Below the pieces are notes generated by a model. That model was not told the DNA's origin and did not search any database. It was given only the letters and a program-made list of their open reading frames with translations. From CAZJLN01 sp964540765 (GTDB lineage Bacteria > Chloroflexota > Anaerolineae > Anaerolineales > Anaerolineaceae), in NCBI GenBank assembly GCA_964540765.1, contig CAZINW010000032.1, positions 1 through 25,758 of the forward strand: a stretch of 25,758 nucleotides of DNA. Direction: 5' to 3'. Shown in pieces: positions 15,840 to 23,136 of the stretch; within the stretch, counting starts at the first letter, position 1; each line of letters opens with the position of its first letter. The position numbers and the translations under genes were made by a program.

Positions 15840-16625
15840 TTAAAGCGGGTTTTCTGGTTTATTGATTGAGCCAATAAAGATGTATTCTGCAATGGTAATA
15901 ATTAGTACGATTGTCAAAATCAACAAAATTATTGAAATCGTTTGCCATCCCATTAAACTGGACATAAAATCAATAATCATGATTAGACTTAACCAGATCA
16001 TTCGACTAATGCCACTTTGGGATCCTTTTACATCGGATTTACTATTTTTCCACCATAACCATATGCCTGCTGTCATTAGTGTGAGGGACAGCCCGATTGT
16101 GAGCCACAAAATTTGGGTCCCATGCAAATTGCCGATCTGGCGCACAAATACACCACAATGTTTGGTTATGGATGGTGGATGATATTGTGATTGGTAAAGA
16201 AAAACCCGTAAATAGATAATTCGATTGTCGATAATATTTTTGGAAGAAAGCTTCCATGAAATCTCCCTGGTCTCGCCAGGCGCCAGGGGAAGTTCCTGTG
16301 TATTGCGACTGATATTATCCTTCTCGTTCGGATCACTGACAGATATTTGCAGCAAAGGTTTAATTTCATAATCCTTTGGATTCTTTACCCGTACACGGAT
16401 TTCATTCTGGTCATTTACGTTAATTAACACTGGACATTTGAGAGTGGTGATCTTGCCATCGGTTTCCAGGCTGTGATCATAGGTAATTGACTCAGGGTAT
16501 CCCCAGAATGACATACCTTCGAGGTCGCTCCAAATAGCAAAAATATTAAAAGTTAGTCCTAATCCAATCCCTACGAGAAATATGATCAGCCCAGCGATTG
16601 ATCCGATTTTTCTCTGTGCACCCAT
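15840..16625 (-). CDS. Predicted membrane protein of unknown function (paralogue B)
   Basis: Partner of the preceding paralogue, with the same 261-residue length and the same plan: helix at about 8-27, external domain, and helices at about 171-192, 207-225 and 229-250. Conserved blocks between the two are EGMSFWG, LETD, KCP, EIRVRVKNPKDYEIKP, QISVSDP, LAPGETREISW, YHPPSITKHCGVF and QILWLTIGLS. The most diverged part is the linker between helices two and three, at about 194-206. Both cysteines are kept. The ATG has GAGG eight bases upstream and a good promoter, with TTGACA, before it. The external domain is more conserved than the loops, so it is probably the functional part. I cannot name a function or a superfamily with confidence. 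Confidence 0.87.
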   Translation of the reverse strand: MGAQRKIGSIAGLIIFLVGIGLGLTFNIFAIWSDLEGMSFWGYPESITYDHSLETDGKITTLKCPVLINVNDQNEIRVRVKNPKDYEIKPLLQISVSDPNEKDNISRNTQELPLAPGETREISWKLSSKNIIDNRIIYLRVFLYQSQYHPPSITKHCGVFVRQIGNLHGTQILWLTIGLSLTLMTAGIWLWWKNSKSDVKGSQSGISRMIWLSLIMIIDFMSSLMGWQTISIILLILTIVLIITIAEYIFIGSINKPENPL

Positions 16626-16657
16626 ATTTACATCCTCTTGATACAGAAAACTTTATT

Positions 16658-16686
16658 TTCATATTTACAGAAAATGTATATGTCAA
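16658..16686 (-). promoter_or_regulatory. Promoter of membrane protein B
   Basis: On the minus strand a perfect TTGACA (16681-16686), a 17-base spacer and TATGAA (16658-16663). The predicted start near 16651 gives a leader of about 26 bases including the GAGG ribosome binding site. Confidence 0.6.
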
Positions 16687-16855
16687 TCATTAATAAATCT
16701 TTATGCGACTATTATCTTCATAATACAACAAATTTAAAAATTAATAAATTCTTTAAACTTCACAATCATTTGAACACTGATAATATGCGGTCATAATTGG
16801 AGTGAAGTTACCAATTCATCGGTCAGGCTATTTATTGTCTAGTTTATCATCCTGC

Positions 16856-16886
16856 TTGCAAAGCGATTTTTTTAACAATGTATGAT
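16856..16886 (+). promoter_or_regulatory. Possible promoter of the cyclophilin gene
   Basis: TTGCAA (16856-16861), a 19-base spacer and TATGAT (16881-16886). The spacer is long, but the predicted start near 16892 falls exactly at the first arm of a hairpin. Confidence 0.35.
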
Positions 16887-16891
16887 CCTTT

Positions 16892-16935
16892 TTCAAGAAT
16901 TTCGATGCTACAATAAGAAAAACAAAATTCTTGAA
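16892..16935 (+). promoter_or_regulatory. 5' untranslated hairpin of the cyclophilin mRNA
   Basis: Perfect 11-bp inverted repeat: TTCAAGAATTT (16892-16902) and AAATTCTTGAA (16925-16935), with a 22-base loop. The right arm ends directly before the GAAAGG ribosome binding site (16936-16941). It may stabilise the 5' end, act as a temperature-sensitive structure, or serve as an operator. Confidence 0.55.
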
Positions 16936-16947
16936 GAAAGGTATCAA

Positions 16948-17460
16948 ATGACTGTACTAAATTGGTCTACCCCCCCCACCTTGGTATTAGACACAACAAA
17001 AAAGTATACTGCCACATTAAAAACAAGTAAAGGCGATATTATTGTTGGTTTGTTCGCGGATAAGGTTCCAATAACGGTCAACAATTTTGTCTTTTTGGCA
17101 CGAGCAGGTTATTACGATAATACTATTTTCCACAGGGTCATTGCCAATTTCATGGCTCAGGGAGGGGATTCAACAGGGACAGGACAAGGTGGCCCTGGTT
17201 ATCAATTTCATGATGAATTCCATCCAAAACTCAAACATGATAAACCAGGTGTGCTTTCCATGGCCAATGCCGGCCCGAATACGAATGGGTCACAATTCTT
17301 CATTACACATGTCCCCACTCCTTGGTTGGATGGCAAGCACAGCGTTTTCGGTCAGGTGATCAAAGGTCTGGGTGTGCTTTTGTCAATTCCCCCGCGAGAT
17401 CCATCCTTGATCGGAGCGCCAGCAGTACGCCTGCTTAACGTCGAAATCTCAGAAGAGTAA
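16948..17460 (+). CDS. Peptidyl-prolyl cis-trans isomerase, cyclophilin type
   Basis: Folding helper that interconverts cis and trans peptide bonds before proline. It is 170 residues with no signal peptide, so cytoplasmic. Motifs include VPITVNNFVFLARAGYYDN, FHRVIANFMAQGGDSTGTGQGGPGY with the catalytic Arg in FHRV, GVLSMANAGPNTNGSQFFIT and WLDGKHSVFGQV, which together cover the cyclophilin active site. I start it at ATG 16948 because GAAAGG lies six bases upstream. The in-frame ATG at 16882 would put its codons inside the promoter and the hairpin region, and would add 22 residues not typical of the family. hutH follows about 48 bases later on the same strand, so the two may share a transcript. 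Confidence 0.95.
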   Translation: MTVLNWSTPPTLVLDTTKKYTATLKTSKGDIIVGLFADKVPITVNNFVFLARAGYYDNTIFHRVIANFMAQGGDSTGTGQGGPGYQFHDEFHPKLKHDKPGVLSMANAGPNTNGSQFFITHVPTPWLDGKHSVFGQVIKGLGVLLSIPPRDPSLIGAPAVRLLNVEISEE

Positions 17461-17508
17461 ACAAACTCTCATTATTAGCAATTTTTGCGAAGAATAACAG
17501 GTGAGATG

Positions 17509-19044
17509 ATGCAAGAAATAACGATCGATGGAGACTCTTTGAAATTTGATCAAGTGTCAGAAGTGGCATTCAATTCGAATATTAAAGTGAGACTGACACC
17601 TGAATCAAAAATACGCATTCAAAAAGCTGCAAAGGCTGTCTCTGACTTTATCGATGGTGGTCAGATCGTCTACGGTATCACCACTGGCTTTGGCGCCTTC
17701 AAGGACCGCATTATTCCCCCTGAAAAGGTTGACCTGCTTCAGCATAATATTCTGGTCAGCCATGCTGTTGGCGTGGGTGATCCCCTGGATATACCCACAA
17801 CCCGTGCCATGATGCTCATTCGCGCCAATACCCTCGCCAAAGGATATTCAGGAATACGCCTCGAAACCCTTGAGCTGCTCCTTTCCATGCTCAATATCGG
17901 TATTCATCCCATTATTCCTGAAAAGGGTTCTCTGGGCGCCAGTGGAGATCTTGCGCCCCTGGCACACATGGCATTACCCCTCATCGGGCATGGTGAAGTG
18001 AGCTTTAATGGCATCCGCATGGATAGTAAAGCGGCTTTTGCGCAGGTTGGGCTCAATCATCTGCGCTTGTCTGCAAAAGAAGGTTTGGCACTTACCAATG
18101 GTACAACTCTGATGACTGCAGTAAGCCTGCTGAATATCAAACGTGCAATTAACGCGATCATGACAGCAAATATTGCAGCTGCAATGACCCTCGAGGCAAT
18201 CAATGGTACACTCCGTGCTTTTGATCCCCGTATGCATGCATTGCGACCCTATCCCTATCAACTCCAAACCGCAGAGACCATTTTGAACTTGTTAGAGGAT
18301 AGTCAAATGGTACGACAGGATGATCCAAGCAATGTCCAGGATTCATATACATTAAGGTGTATCCCCCAGGTTCATGGTGCCATACACGAGATCATTAACT
18401 ATGCGCAAAATACTGTAAACATTGAATTGAATGCTGTCACAGATAATCCACTGGTGTTCTTTAACGATCATGATGAACCTGAGATGATCTCAGGTGGAAA
18501 TTTCCATGGTGAACCTTTAGCCCTCGTCATGGACTTTTTGGGGATTGCATTAACCGATCTTGGGAACATTTCAGAGCGACGCATTACTAAATTACTTGAT
18601 GAAGCTAATAACGACCACATACTGCCAGGATTTCTAACCTCTGAGGGCGGTCTCAATTCTGGTTTTATGCTCTTGCAATACACTGCGGCAGCATTATGTT
18701 CAGAAAACAAGGTTTTCTCGCATCCGTCCAGTACAGATTCCATACCCTCATCTGCCAATGTGGAAGATCATGTCAGCATGGGTGCCAATGCAGCGTTGCA
18801 TGCCCGTTTGATTTTGGATAATATTGAAACGATCCTGGCAATTGAGTTGATCTGTGCTGCCCAAGCGCTTGATTTCAGGCTTATTAAAAATCCTGATTTA
18901 AAAATCGGGAAAGGTACATTACAGGCGTATAATACTATCCGCAATCACATGCCTTTTACAGAGAGTGACATTGTCTTGTATCCTTACATTCAAAAAATCA
19001 CGAAATTGGTAAATGCAGGTATGCTTGTCAGTGCTTTGAAGTAA
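17509..19044 (+). CDS. hutH: Histidine ammonia-lyase
   Basis: Removes ammonia from histidine to give urocanate, using the self-made MIO group. The MIO triad is A144-S145-G146 in GSLGASGDLAP. Other expected features are Y55 in YGITTGFG, the histidine-type selectivity residue H85 in LVSHAVGVG, N197 in LTNGTT, QDSYTLRCIPQVHG (277-290), NFHGEP (331-336), SERRITKLLD (355-364) and E419 in SANVEDHVSMG. With H85 and E419 both present it reads as a histidine lyase, not a tyrosine or phenylalanine lyase. The usual Gln before E419 is V418. The 511-residue length is normal. I chose ATG 17509, five bases after AGGTG; the TTG at 17485 and ATG at 17506 are less well placed. No hutU or hutI is present nearby. 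Confidence 0.92.
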   Translation: MQEITIDGDSLKFDQVSEVAFNSNIKVRLTPESKIRIQKAAKAVSDFIDGGQIVYGITTGFGAFKDRIIPPEKVDLLQHNILVSHAVGVGDPLDIPTTRAMMLIRANTLAKGYSGIRLETLELLLSMLNIGIHPIIPEKGSLGASGDLAPLAHMALPLIGHGEVSFNGIRMDSKAAFAQVGLNHLRLSAKEGLALTNGTTLMTAVSLLNIKRAINAIMTANIAAAMTLEAINGTLRAFDPRMHALRPYPYQLQTAETILNLLEDSQMVRQDDPSNVQDSYTLRCIPQVHGAIHEIINYAQNTVNIELNAVTDNPLVFFNDHDEPEMISGGNFHGEPLALVMDFLGIALTDLGNISERRITKLLDEANNDHILPGFLTSEGGLNSGFMLLQYTAAALCSENKVFSHPSSTDSIPSSANVEDHVSMGANAALHARLILDNIETILAIELICAAQALDFRLIKNPDLKIGKGTLQAYNTIRNHMPFTESDIVLYPYIQKITKLVNAGMLVSALK

Positions 19045-19060
19045 GCGCTGTAATCATCGA

Positions 19061-19819
19061 TCAATAAACATTTACATCCAAACCGGTCTTTTCTTTGGCT
19101 AAATTTGCAATATTTAACAGCGTTTCATGGGGTAGACTTGTCACATCCAGATCGGGAACCGGTCGTTCTGTTGTATAGATCTGCACCTCAAAGGGTTTAA
19201 TGACATTTATAAGATCGATCCATTTCAAAATGCTCGGAAGATCAGCGTTACCTTTGCTCCCACCAAAAAATATGGTTTGGGTGGAACACTTATTAATGTG
19301 CTGATAGCCTTCAATAATACTGCCAAAATTCATATTGATAATCGGATCGTTTATTTTTTGAAAACAGGTCACGTCACCTGCGTCAAGTTTCATCATCGGT
19401 TTATCAACCAGATTCAGAGCAGTCAGGATTTTAGCTTCCCCAACCATACTGCCATTTGTAAGAACGGCAATAAGTGTACCTGGTTTATACCGGTCTCTTA
19501 ACATTTTTGTTCCCCTGATTATTTCCAAAAATTGCGGATGAAGCGTTGGTTCTCCATTTCCTGAAAAAGTGATGTGATCCAAAGAATGAGGTTTCTTTAG
19601 GAAAGCCTCAAGGGCACTCAAAATTTCCGTGACAGGTGGATAAAGATTTGAATTATTGATCGATACGCTTTTGTCTGTATACCCATACTGGCAATAGATA
19701 CAATTAAATGTGCAAATCTTTTTATCCAGACTTAAAAGATTGATTCCTAAAGATCTGCCCAACCTCCGGGATAAGATCGGACCATAAATGATCCCCCTTT
19801 GCAATCTCAAGACTGCCAT
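19061..19819 (-). CDS. Radical SAM protein, COG0731-like
   Basis: Iron-sulfur enzyme using S-adenosylmethionine, 252 residues, cytoplasmic. The cluster motif CTFNCIYC has C36, C40 and C43; GNGEPTLHPQF is the usual SAM-binding glycine-glutamate region. The opening IYGPILSRRLGRSLGINLL is characteristic of the COG0731 group, which is related to the tRNA wybutosine enzyme TYW1 but shorter and mostly uncharacterised in bacteria. I start it at ATG 19819 because AGGAG lies four bases upstream; an in-frame TTG at 19840 is less likely. It follows amrS by 36 bases on the same strand, so the two radical SAM genes form an operon. Its end is only 16 bases from the end of the converging hutH. Reaction and substrate are unknown. 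Confidence 0.9.
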   Translation of the reverse strand: MAVLRLQRGIIYGPILSRRLGRSLGINLLSLDKKICTFNCIYCQYGYTDKSVSINNSNLYPPVTEILSALEAFLKKPHSLDHITFSGNGEPTLHPQFLEIIRGTKMLRDRYKPGTLIAVLTNGSMVGEAKILTALNLVDKPMMKLDAGDVTCFQKINDPIINMNFGSIIEGYQHINKCSTQTIFFGGSKGNADLPSILKWIDLINVIKPFEVQIYTTERPVPDLDVTSLPHETLLNIANLAKEKTGLDVNVY

Positions 19820-19855
19820 AAATCTCCTGTCTCTACCCAAACCTGATAAAAAAGT

Positions 19856-20881
19856 TCAATTATCAATTGAGAGCCCAACACCCTCAATCACAAAGTCACA
19901 TTTTGGACAGGTAGATTCTTTCGTGACCTTATCCAGGACAATTTGACTGCCCCATCTTCTGATCAAAATCTCCCCGCATTTGGGACATTTGGTGACACTC
20001 TCAGGCGAAGCATTACCAATATAGACGTAATTGAGACCTGCTTCCTTGCCAATTGCTTCAATTTGTTTGAGTGTTTTAATTGGCGTCGCTGGAATGTTTT
20101 GGAAATTATAATTCGGATAATAACGACTGATATGCCAGGGTATTCCTTCACCAAGTTCATTACGGATATAGCTGGCCAAATCCCTTATTTCGGAAAGGTC
20201 ATCATTGATGCCAGGGATGATCAGGGTGGTTATTTCCAACCAGATCCCCTTCTTTTTCATCATGGAGCAGGTTTCCAGCACTGGTCGCAAATGGGCACCG
20301 ATGTACTTCTGATAGGTTGCATCTGAAAACGCTTTTATATCCACGTTGGCTGCATCGAGCCAGGGATGGTACAAGTCCAACATCTCTTCAGTCATATAGC
20401 CATTGGTCACATAGATATTTTTCAGACCAGCATTTCTCGCTAATTTTGACGTCTCGTAGCTGTACTCAAAAAAGATGGTTGGCTCGGTGTAGGTATAGGC
20501 AATGCTCGTACATTGCTGAGCCAGTGTACGCTTCACAACTTCATCAGGAGATGTATTAATACCGCTCATCTCAAAATTTAACCTGGGTAATTGGGATATT
20601 TCCCAATTCTGGCACCATTGGCAGGAAAAATTACATCCAGCAATGGCAATGGAATATGCAAGACTGCCAGGATAAAAATGGTAAAGTGGTTTCTTTTCAA
20701 TGGGATCAACATGCTGTGCAATGAGGTTGCCGTAGGCTAAAGTCTTTAGAATGCCTTCCTGATTGTAACGCACCAGGCATTTACCTTTTTCACCAGGTTT
20801 CAAATAACAACGGTGCGCACAGCAACCACACTGAACATCTTTTTCTTTTAGAGATTTATATAACAGCGCATCCTGAGCCAT
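19856..20881 (-). CDS. amrS: AmmeMemoRadiSam system radical SAM enzyme AmrS
   Basis: Radical SAM protein of the AmrS family, 341 residues, cytoplasmic. The N-terminal cysteine block QCGCCAHRCYLKPGEKGKC precedes the SAM cluster motif CNFSCQWCQNWEISQ with C83, C87 and C90. The middle holds AYTYTEPTIFFEYSYE and NIYVTNGYMTEE, and the C-terminus carries two CPKC pairs that look like a zinc ribbon. In many genomes AmrS is encoded with AmrA (AMMECR1-like) and AmrB (Memo-like); neither is in this window. The start is ATG 20881 with GAGG six bases upstream; the TTG at 20893 is an in-frame but weaker alternative. It heads the operon with the COG0731-like gene and shares a short divergent promoter region with the nitrilase-family gene. 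The reaction it performs is not established. Confidence 0.93.
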   Translation of the reverse strand: MAQDALLYKSLKEKDVQCGCCAHRCYLKPGEKGKCLVRYNQEGILKTLAYGNLIAQHVDPIEKKPLYHFYPGSLAYSIAIAGCNFSCQWCQNWEISQLPRLNFEMSGINTSPDEVVKRTLAQQCTSIAYTYTEPTIFFEYSYETSKLARNAGLKNIYVTNGYMTEEMLDLYHPWLDAANVDIKAFSDATYQKYIGAHLRPVLETCSMMKKKGIWLEITTLIIPGINDDLSEIRDLASYIRNELGEGIPWHISRYYPNYNFQNIPATPIKTLKQIEAIGKEAGLNYVYIGNASPESVTKCPKCGEILIRRWGSQIVLDKVTKESTCPKCDFVIEGVGLSIDN

Positions 20882-20893
20882 TCGACACCTCAA

Positions 20894-20942
20894 TTCAATG
20901 AAAATCAGTGCTAGACTATAATAAATGTACCATAGTTTTCAG
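20894..20942. promoter_or_regulatory. Overlapping divergent promoters for amrS and the nitrilase gene
   Basis: Plus strand: TTCAAT (20894-20899), 17 bases, TATAAT (20917-20922). Minus strand: CTGAAA (20937-20942), 16 bases, TATAGT (20915-20920). The two -10 boxes overlap in ACTATAAT, so both promoters cannot be occupied at once. Leaders are about 30 bases on each side and include both ribosome binding sites. Confidence 0.5.
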
Positions 20943-20962
20943 GTTTAATCCAAAGGAGAGAC

Positions 20963-21754
20963 ATGCGAGTAGGATTTCTTCAGTTTACCCCACTTAGAAA
21001 GAATGTCACTCAGAATCTTATCCAGGTGAGGGAACAGCTTGAATCAACACAATTTGATTTGCTTGTCCTGCCTGAGTTGGCAAATTGTGGCTATCTTTAT
21101 GAAAACCCGCAAGAATTGGAGCCATTTAGCGAATCAACATCCTCCCCCGGAGAGTTTATTTCTGCGCTTGTTGAGATTTGCAGAGAAAAAGATGCTTGCA
21201 TCATATCCGGTATTGCAGAAAGCGATCATGGAGAACTTTATAATACTGCAGTGGCTGTCACCCGGGATGGGATTCTCGCCCTGTATCGCAAAGCCCATTT
21301 ATACAATACCGAAAAAGGACTTTTTTCTCCAGGTAATACTGGTTTTCAAACCTTTAATTACAAGGGTGTGCCCATTGGTATGATGATCTGTTTCGATTGG
21401 GTATTTCCTGAAGCAGCACGAACCCTGGCAATGAAAGGCGCACAGATCATAGCACATCCCGCAAACCTTGTTTTGCCATACTGTCAATCAGCTATGAAAA
21501 CACGCAGTATTGAGAATTGCATTTTTACGATCACTGCCAACAGGATAGGAACTGAACGTTTACAAAATGAAACCTTGACTTTCACCGGTCAATCTCAGAT
21601 AACCAACCCAAGAGGTGAAATCCTGGTTTGTGCTGACAGAGACGGTATTTCCGTTTTAATGACTGATATCGACCCATCTCTGGCAGAGTTTAAATTCATT
21701 TCACCCCGCAACCATATTTTTGAAGATTGCCGTCCTGATTTGTATTTTAAATAA
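20963..21754 (+). CDS. Carbon-nitrogen hydrolase (nitrilase superfamily)
   Basis: Amidase of the nitrilase superfamily, 263 residues, cytoplasmic. The Glu-Lys-Cys triad is visible: E38 in VLPELANCGY, K110 in LYRKAHLYN and C143 in MMICFDWVFPEAARTLAMKGA. Length and simple one-domain layout fit the omega-amidase or N-carbamoyl/beta-ureidopropionase-like branches, but I cannot fix the substrate. AAAGGAG lies five bases before the ATG. It is transcribed away from amrS from an overlapping promoter. Its TAA stop lies inside the stem of the downstream terminator. A role in amide recycling or metabolite repair is possible; there is no pathway partner next to it. Confidence 0.9.
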   Translation: MRVGFLQFTPLRKNVTQNLIQVREQLESTQFDLLVLPELANCGYLYENPQELEPFSESTSSPGEFISALVEICREKDACIISGIAESDHGELYNTAVAVTRDGILALYRKAHLYNTEKGLFSPGNTGFQTFNYKGVPIGMMICFDWVFPEAARTLAMKGAQIIAHPANLVLPYCQSAMKTRSIENCIFTITANRIGTERLQNETLTFTGQSQITNPRGEILVCADRDGISVLMTDIDPSLAEFKFISPRNHIFEDCRPDLYFK

Positions 21755-21792
21755 GCAGTGCTGCCACAGGGGCTATGACAGCGCTGCTTATT
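21750..21792. terminator. Shared bidirectional terminator
   Basis: Arms AATAAGCAGTGCTG (21750-21763) and CAGCGCTGCTTATT (21779-21792) form a 14-bp stem with one T-G pair and a 15-base loop. It serves the converging nitrilase gene, whose stop codon is in the stem, and apgM, whose stop is 14 bases beyond it. Confidence 0.75.
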
Positions 21793-21806
21793 CAACTTAA
21801 CTGAGA

Positions 21807-23018
21807 TTACGCGCCAAATTTCTCCATGCGTGATGCATGTGCCAGCGCAAGAGGCATGATTTCATAGGATGGGAAATGTGGACCGAGGCTTCCTTGTAGA
21901 CAGGCTCGCTCACCGTATTCATTGATGCCATCAGGTCGACATAATTCAGCATAGATCATGGTAGGTACGGGATGCCATGAATGCGATCGCATCAGTGCAG
22001 GTGTAGAGTGATCCCCCGTAATGATCAATACATCAGGTTTAAGTGCCAGAATTCGGGGTATTAAAGCATCCACCTGTTCAATAACATTCACTTTAAGATC
22101 AAAATTGCCATCCTCACCTGCGCTGTCAGTTTTCTTGATATGGACAAAGAAGAAATCATGGTCCTGCCAGTTTGCCTCAAGCATGTCGATTTCTTCATCC
22201 ATTGAATGCGCGGGTGGCATGACATTCATACCAACCAGTTTTGCCACACCCCGATACATTGGATACATGGCAATTGCAAGTGGTTTTAAACCAAAAACCT
22301 CACCAAACTTTGGCCATTTTGGCAATTGCGAAAATCCACGCAGCACCAGGCTATTGGCAGGATGTTGATCCTTCAAAATTTCAGCAGCCTGCGATACGAA
22401 GTTCTGAATAAGTTGGGCAGTACTGTTAGCATCAGGGATCATGGGTTCTGGAACCAGAGCTCTTTTACCGACCGATTGTGGATCAGTATCACTCACTTCC
22501 CCATTTAATCCCTTCCCTCTTAGGACGAAAACAAATCGATATTCTTTTTCTGGGGTCAAAATGACTTCAACACCAGGAATATTTATTTTTTCAGAAAGGA
22601 GTTTGCATAATTCAGCGCCAATCTCCGTGGAAATGCGACCCGCTCTGCGATCTGTAATAATGTCATTACTGTCTACAGAGCAGAAATTACCTCTCGCAGC
22701 TACATCATCGGCCTTCAGATCAAAATCCACACCCAGTGCTGATAATACGCCGCGCCCAATGCTGTATTTAATTGGATCATATCCAAACAAGCCAATATGT
22801 GCAGGACCGCTGCCAGGTGTCATTCCTGGCAATAACGGCTGCTGCAATCCAAGTACCGATTTTTCTGCCAGGGCATCCATATTGGGGGTATTGGCAGTTT
22901 CAAGTTCAGTTTTACCACCAGGGGTCATGGGTAACCCTCCCAGACCGTCCATCACAAGCAAGACAATTTTTGTTTTCATGTCTGTTTTTAGCAAAGGTTT
23001 TAACACTTCAAAGTCCAT
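21807..23018 (-). CDS. apgM: 2,3-bisphosphoglycerate-independent phosphoglycerate mutase, archaeal type
   Basis: Interconverts 3- and 2-phosphoglycerate in glycolysis, cytoplasmic. At 403 residues it belongs to the ApgM branch of the alkaline phosphatase superfamily, distinct from the roughly 510-residue GpmI. Metal residue D24 is in LLVMDGLGGLP; TPNMDALAEKS and MTPGSGPAHIGLFGYDP follow, with the likely nucleophile S70. RRAGRISTE, ITGDHSTPA and HSWHPVP complete the active site. I chose ATG 23018, with GGAG eight bases upstream. ATG 23051 would add an 11-residue leader lacking such support, and the ATG at residue 14 lacks a site. A good promoter lies 45 bases upstream. It fits with the sugar genes at the left end but is not in their operon. 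Confidence 0.94.
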   Translation of the reverse strand: MDFEVLKPLLKTDMKTKIVLLVMDGLGGLPMTPGGKTELETANTPNMDALAEKSVLGLQQPLLPGMTPGSGPAHIGLFGYDPIKYSIGRGVLSALGVDFDLKADDVAARGNFCSVDSNDIITDRRAGRISTEIGAELCKLLSEKINIPGVEVILTPEKEYRFVFVLRGKGLNGEVSDTDPQSVGKRALVPEPMIPDANSTAQLIQNFVSQAAEILKDQHPANSLVLRGFSQLPKWPKFGEVFGLKPLAIAMYPMYRGVAKLVGMNVMPPAHSMDEEIDMLEANWQDHDFFFVHIKKTDSAGEDGNFDLKVNVIEQVDALIPRILALKPDVLIITGDHSTPALMRSHSWHPVPTMIYAELCRPDGINEYGERACLQGSLGPHFPSYEIMPLALAHASRMEKFGA

Positions 23019-23069
23019 CTGACACTCTCCATTTTCTTCATATGTACTCAAGGATCAAAATTCTTTGCA

Positions 23070-23098
23070 ATTATAGACGAGATTTCTCGCTTTTTCCA
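23070..23098 (-). promoter_or_regulatory. Promoter of apgM
   Basis: On the minus strand TGGAAA (23093-23098), a 17-base spacer and a perfect TATAAT (23070-23075), with a predicted leader of about 45 bases. The spacer contains CGAGA-AA-TCTCG, a small inverted repeat placed where a repressor could bind. Confidence 0.5.
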
Positions 23099-23124
23099 GA
23101 TAAATGGTTACAGATAAATGGTTA
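23097..23124. repeat. Perfect 14-bp tandem duplication
   Basis: CAGATAAATGGTTA occurs twice head to tail (23097-23110 and 23111-23124) between the apgM promoter and the dehydrogenase stop. It is probably a slippage duplication; it touches the -35 box of apgM. Confidence 0.8.
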
Positions 23125-23136
23125 CGCTCACGCTAT

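Larger units (their letters stand above)
16626..16947. other. Divergent intergenic region between membrane protein B and the cyclophilin gene
   Basis: 322 bp of AT-rich DNA with promoters pointing both ways. It has a small AATTGG/CCAATT inverted repeat (16796-16817) near the middle and a long hairpin before the cyclophilin start. No gene is seen. Confidence 0.6.

Noticed and set aside
22441..23022. 193-codon plus-strand frame
   Set aside because: Lies fully antisense to apgM and shows no recognisable motif or ribosome binding site.
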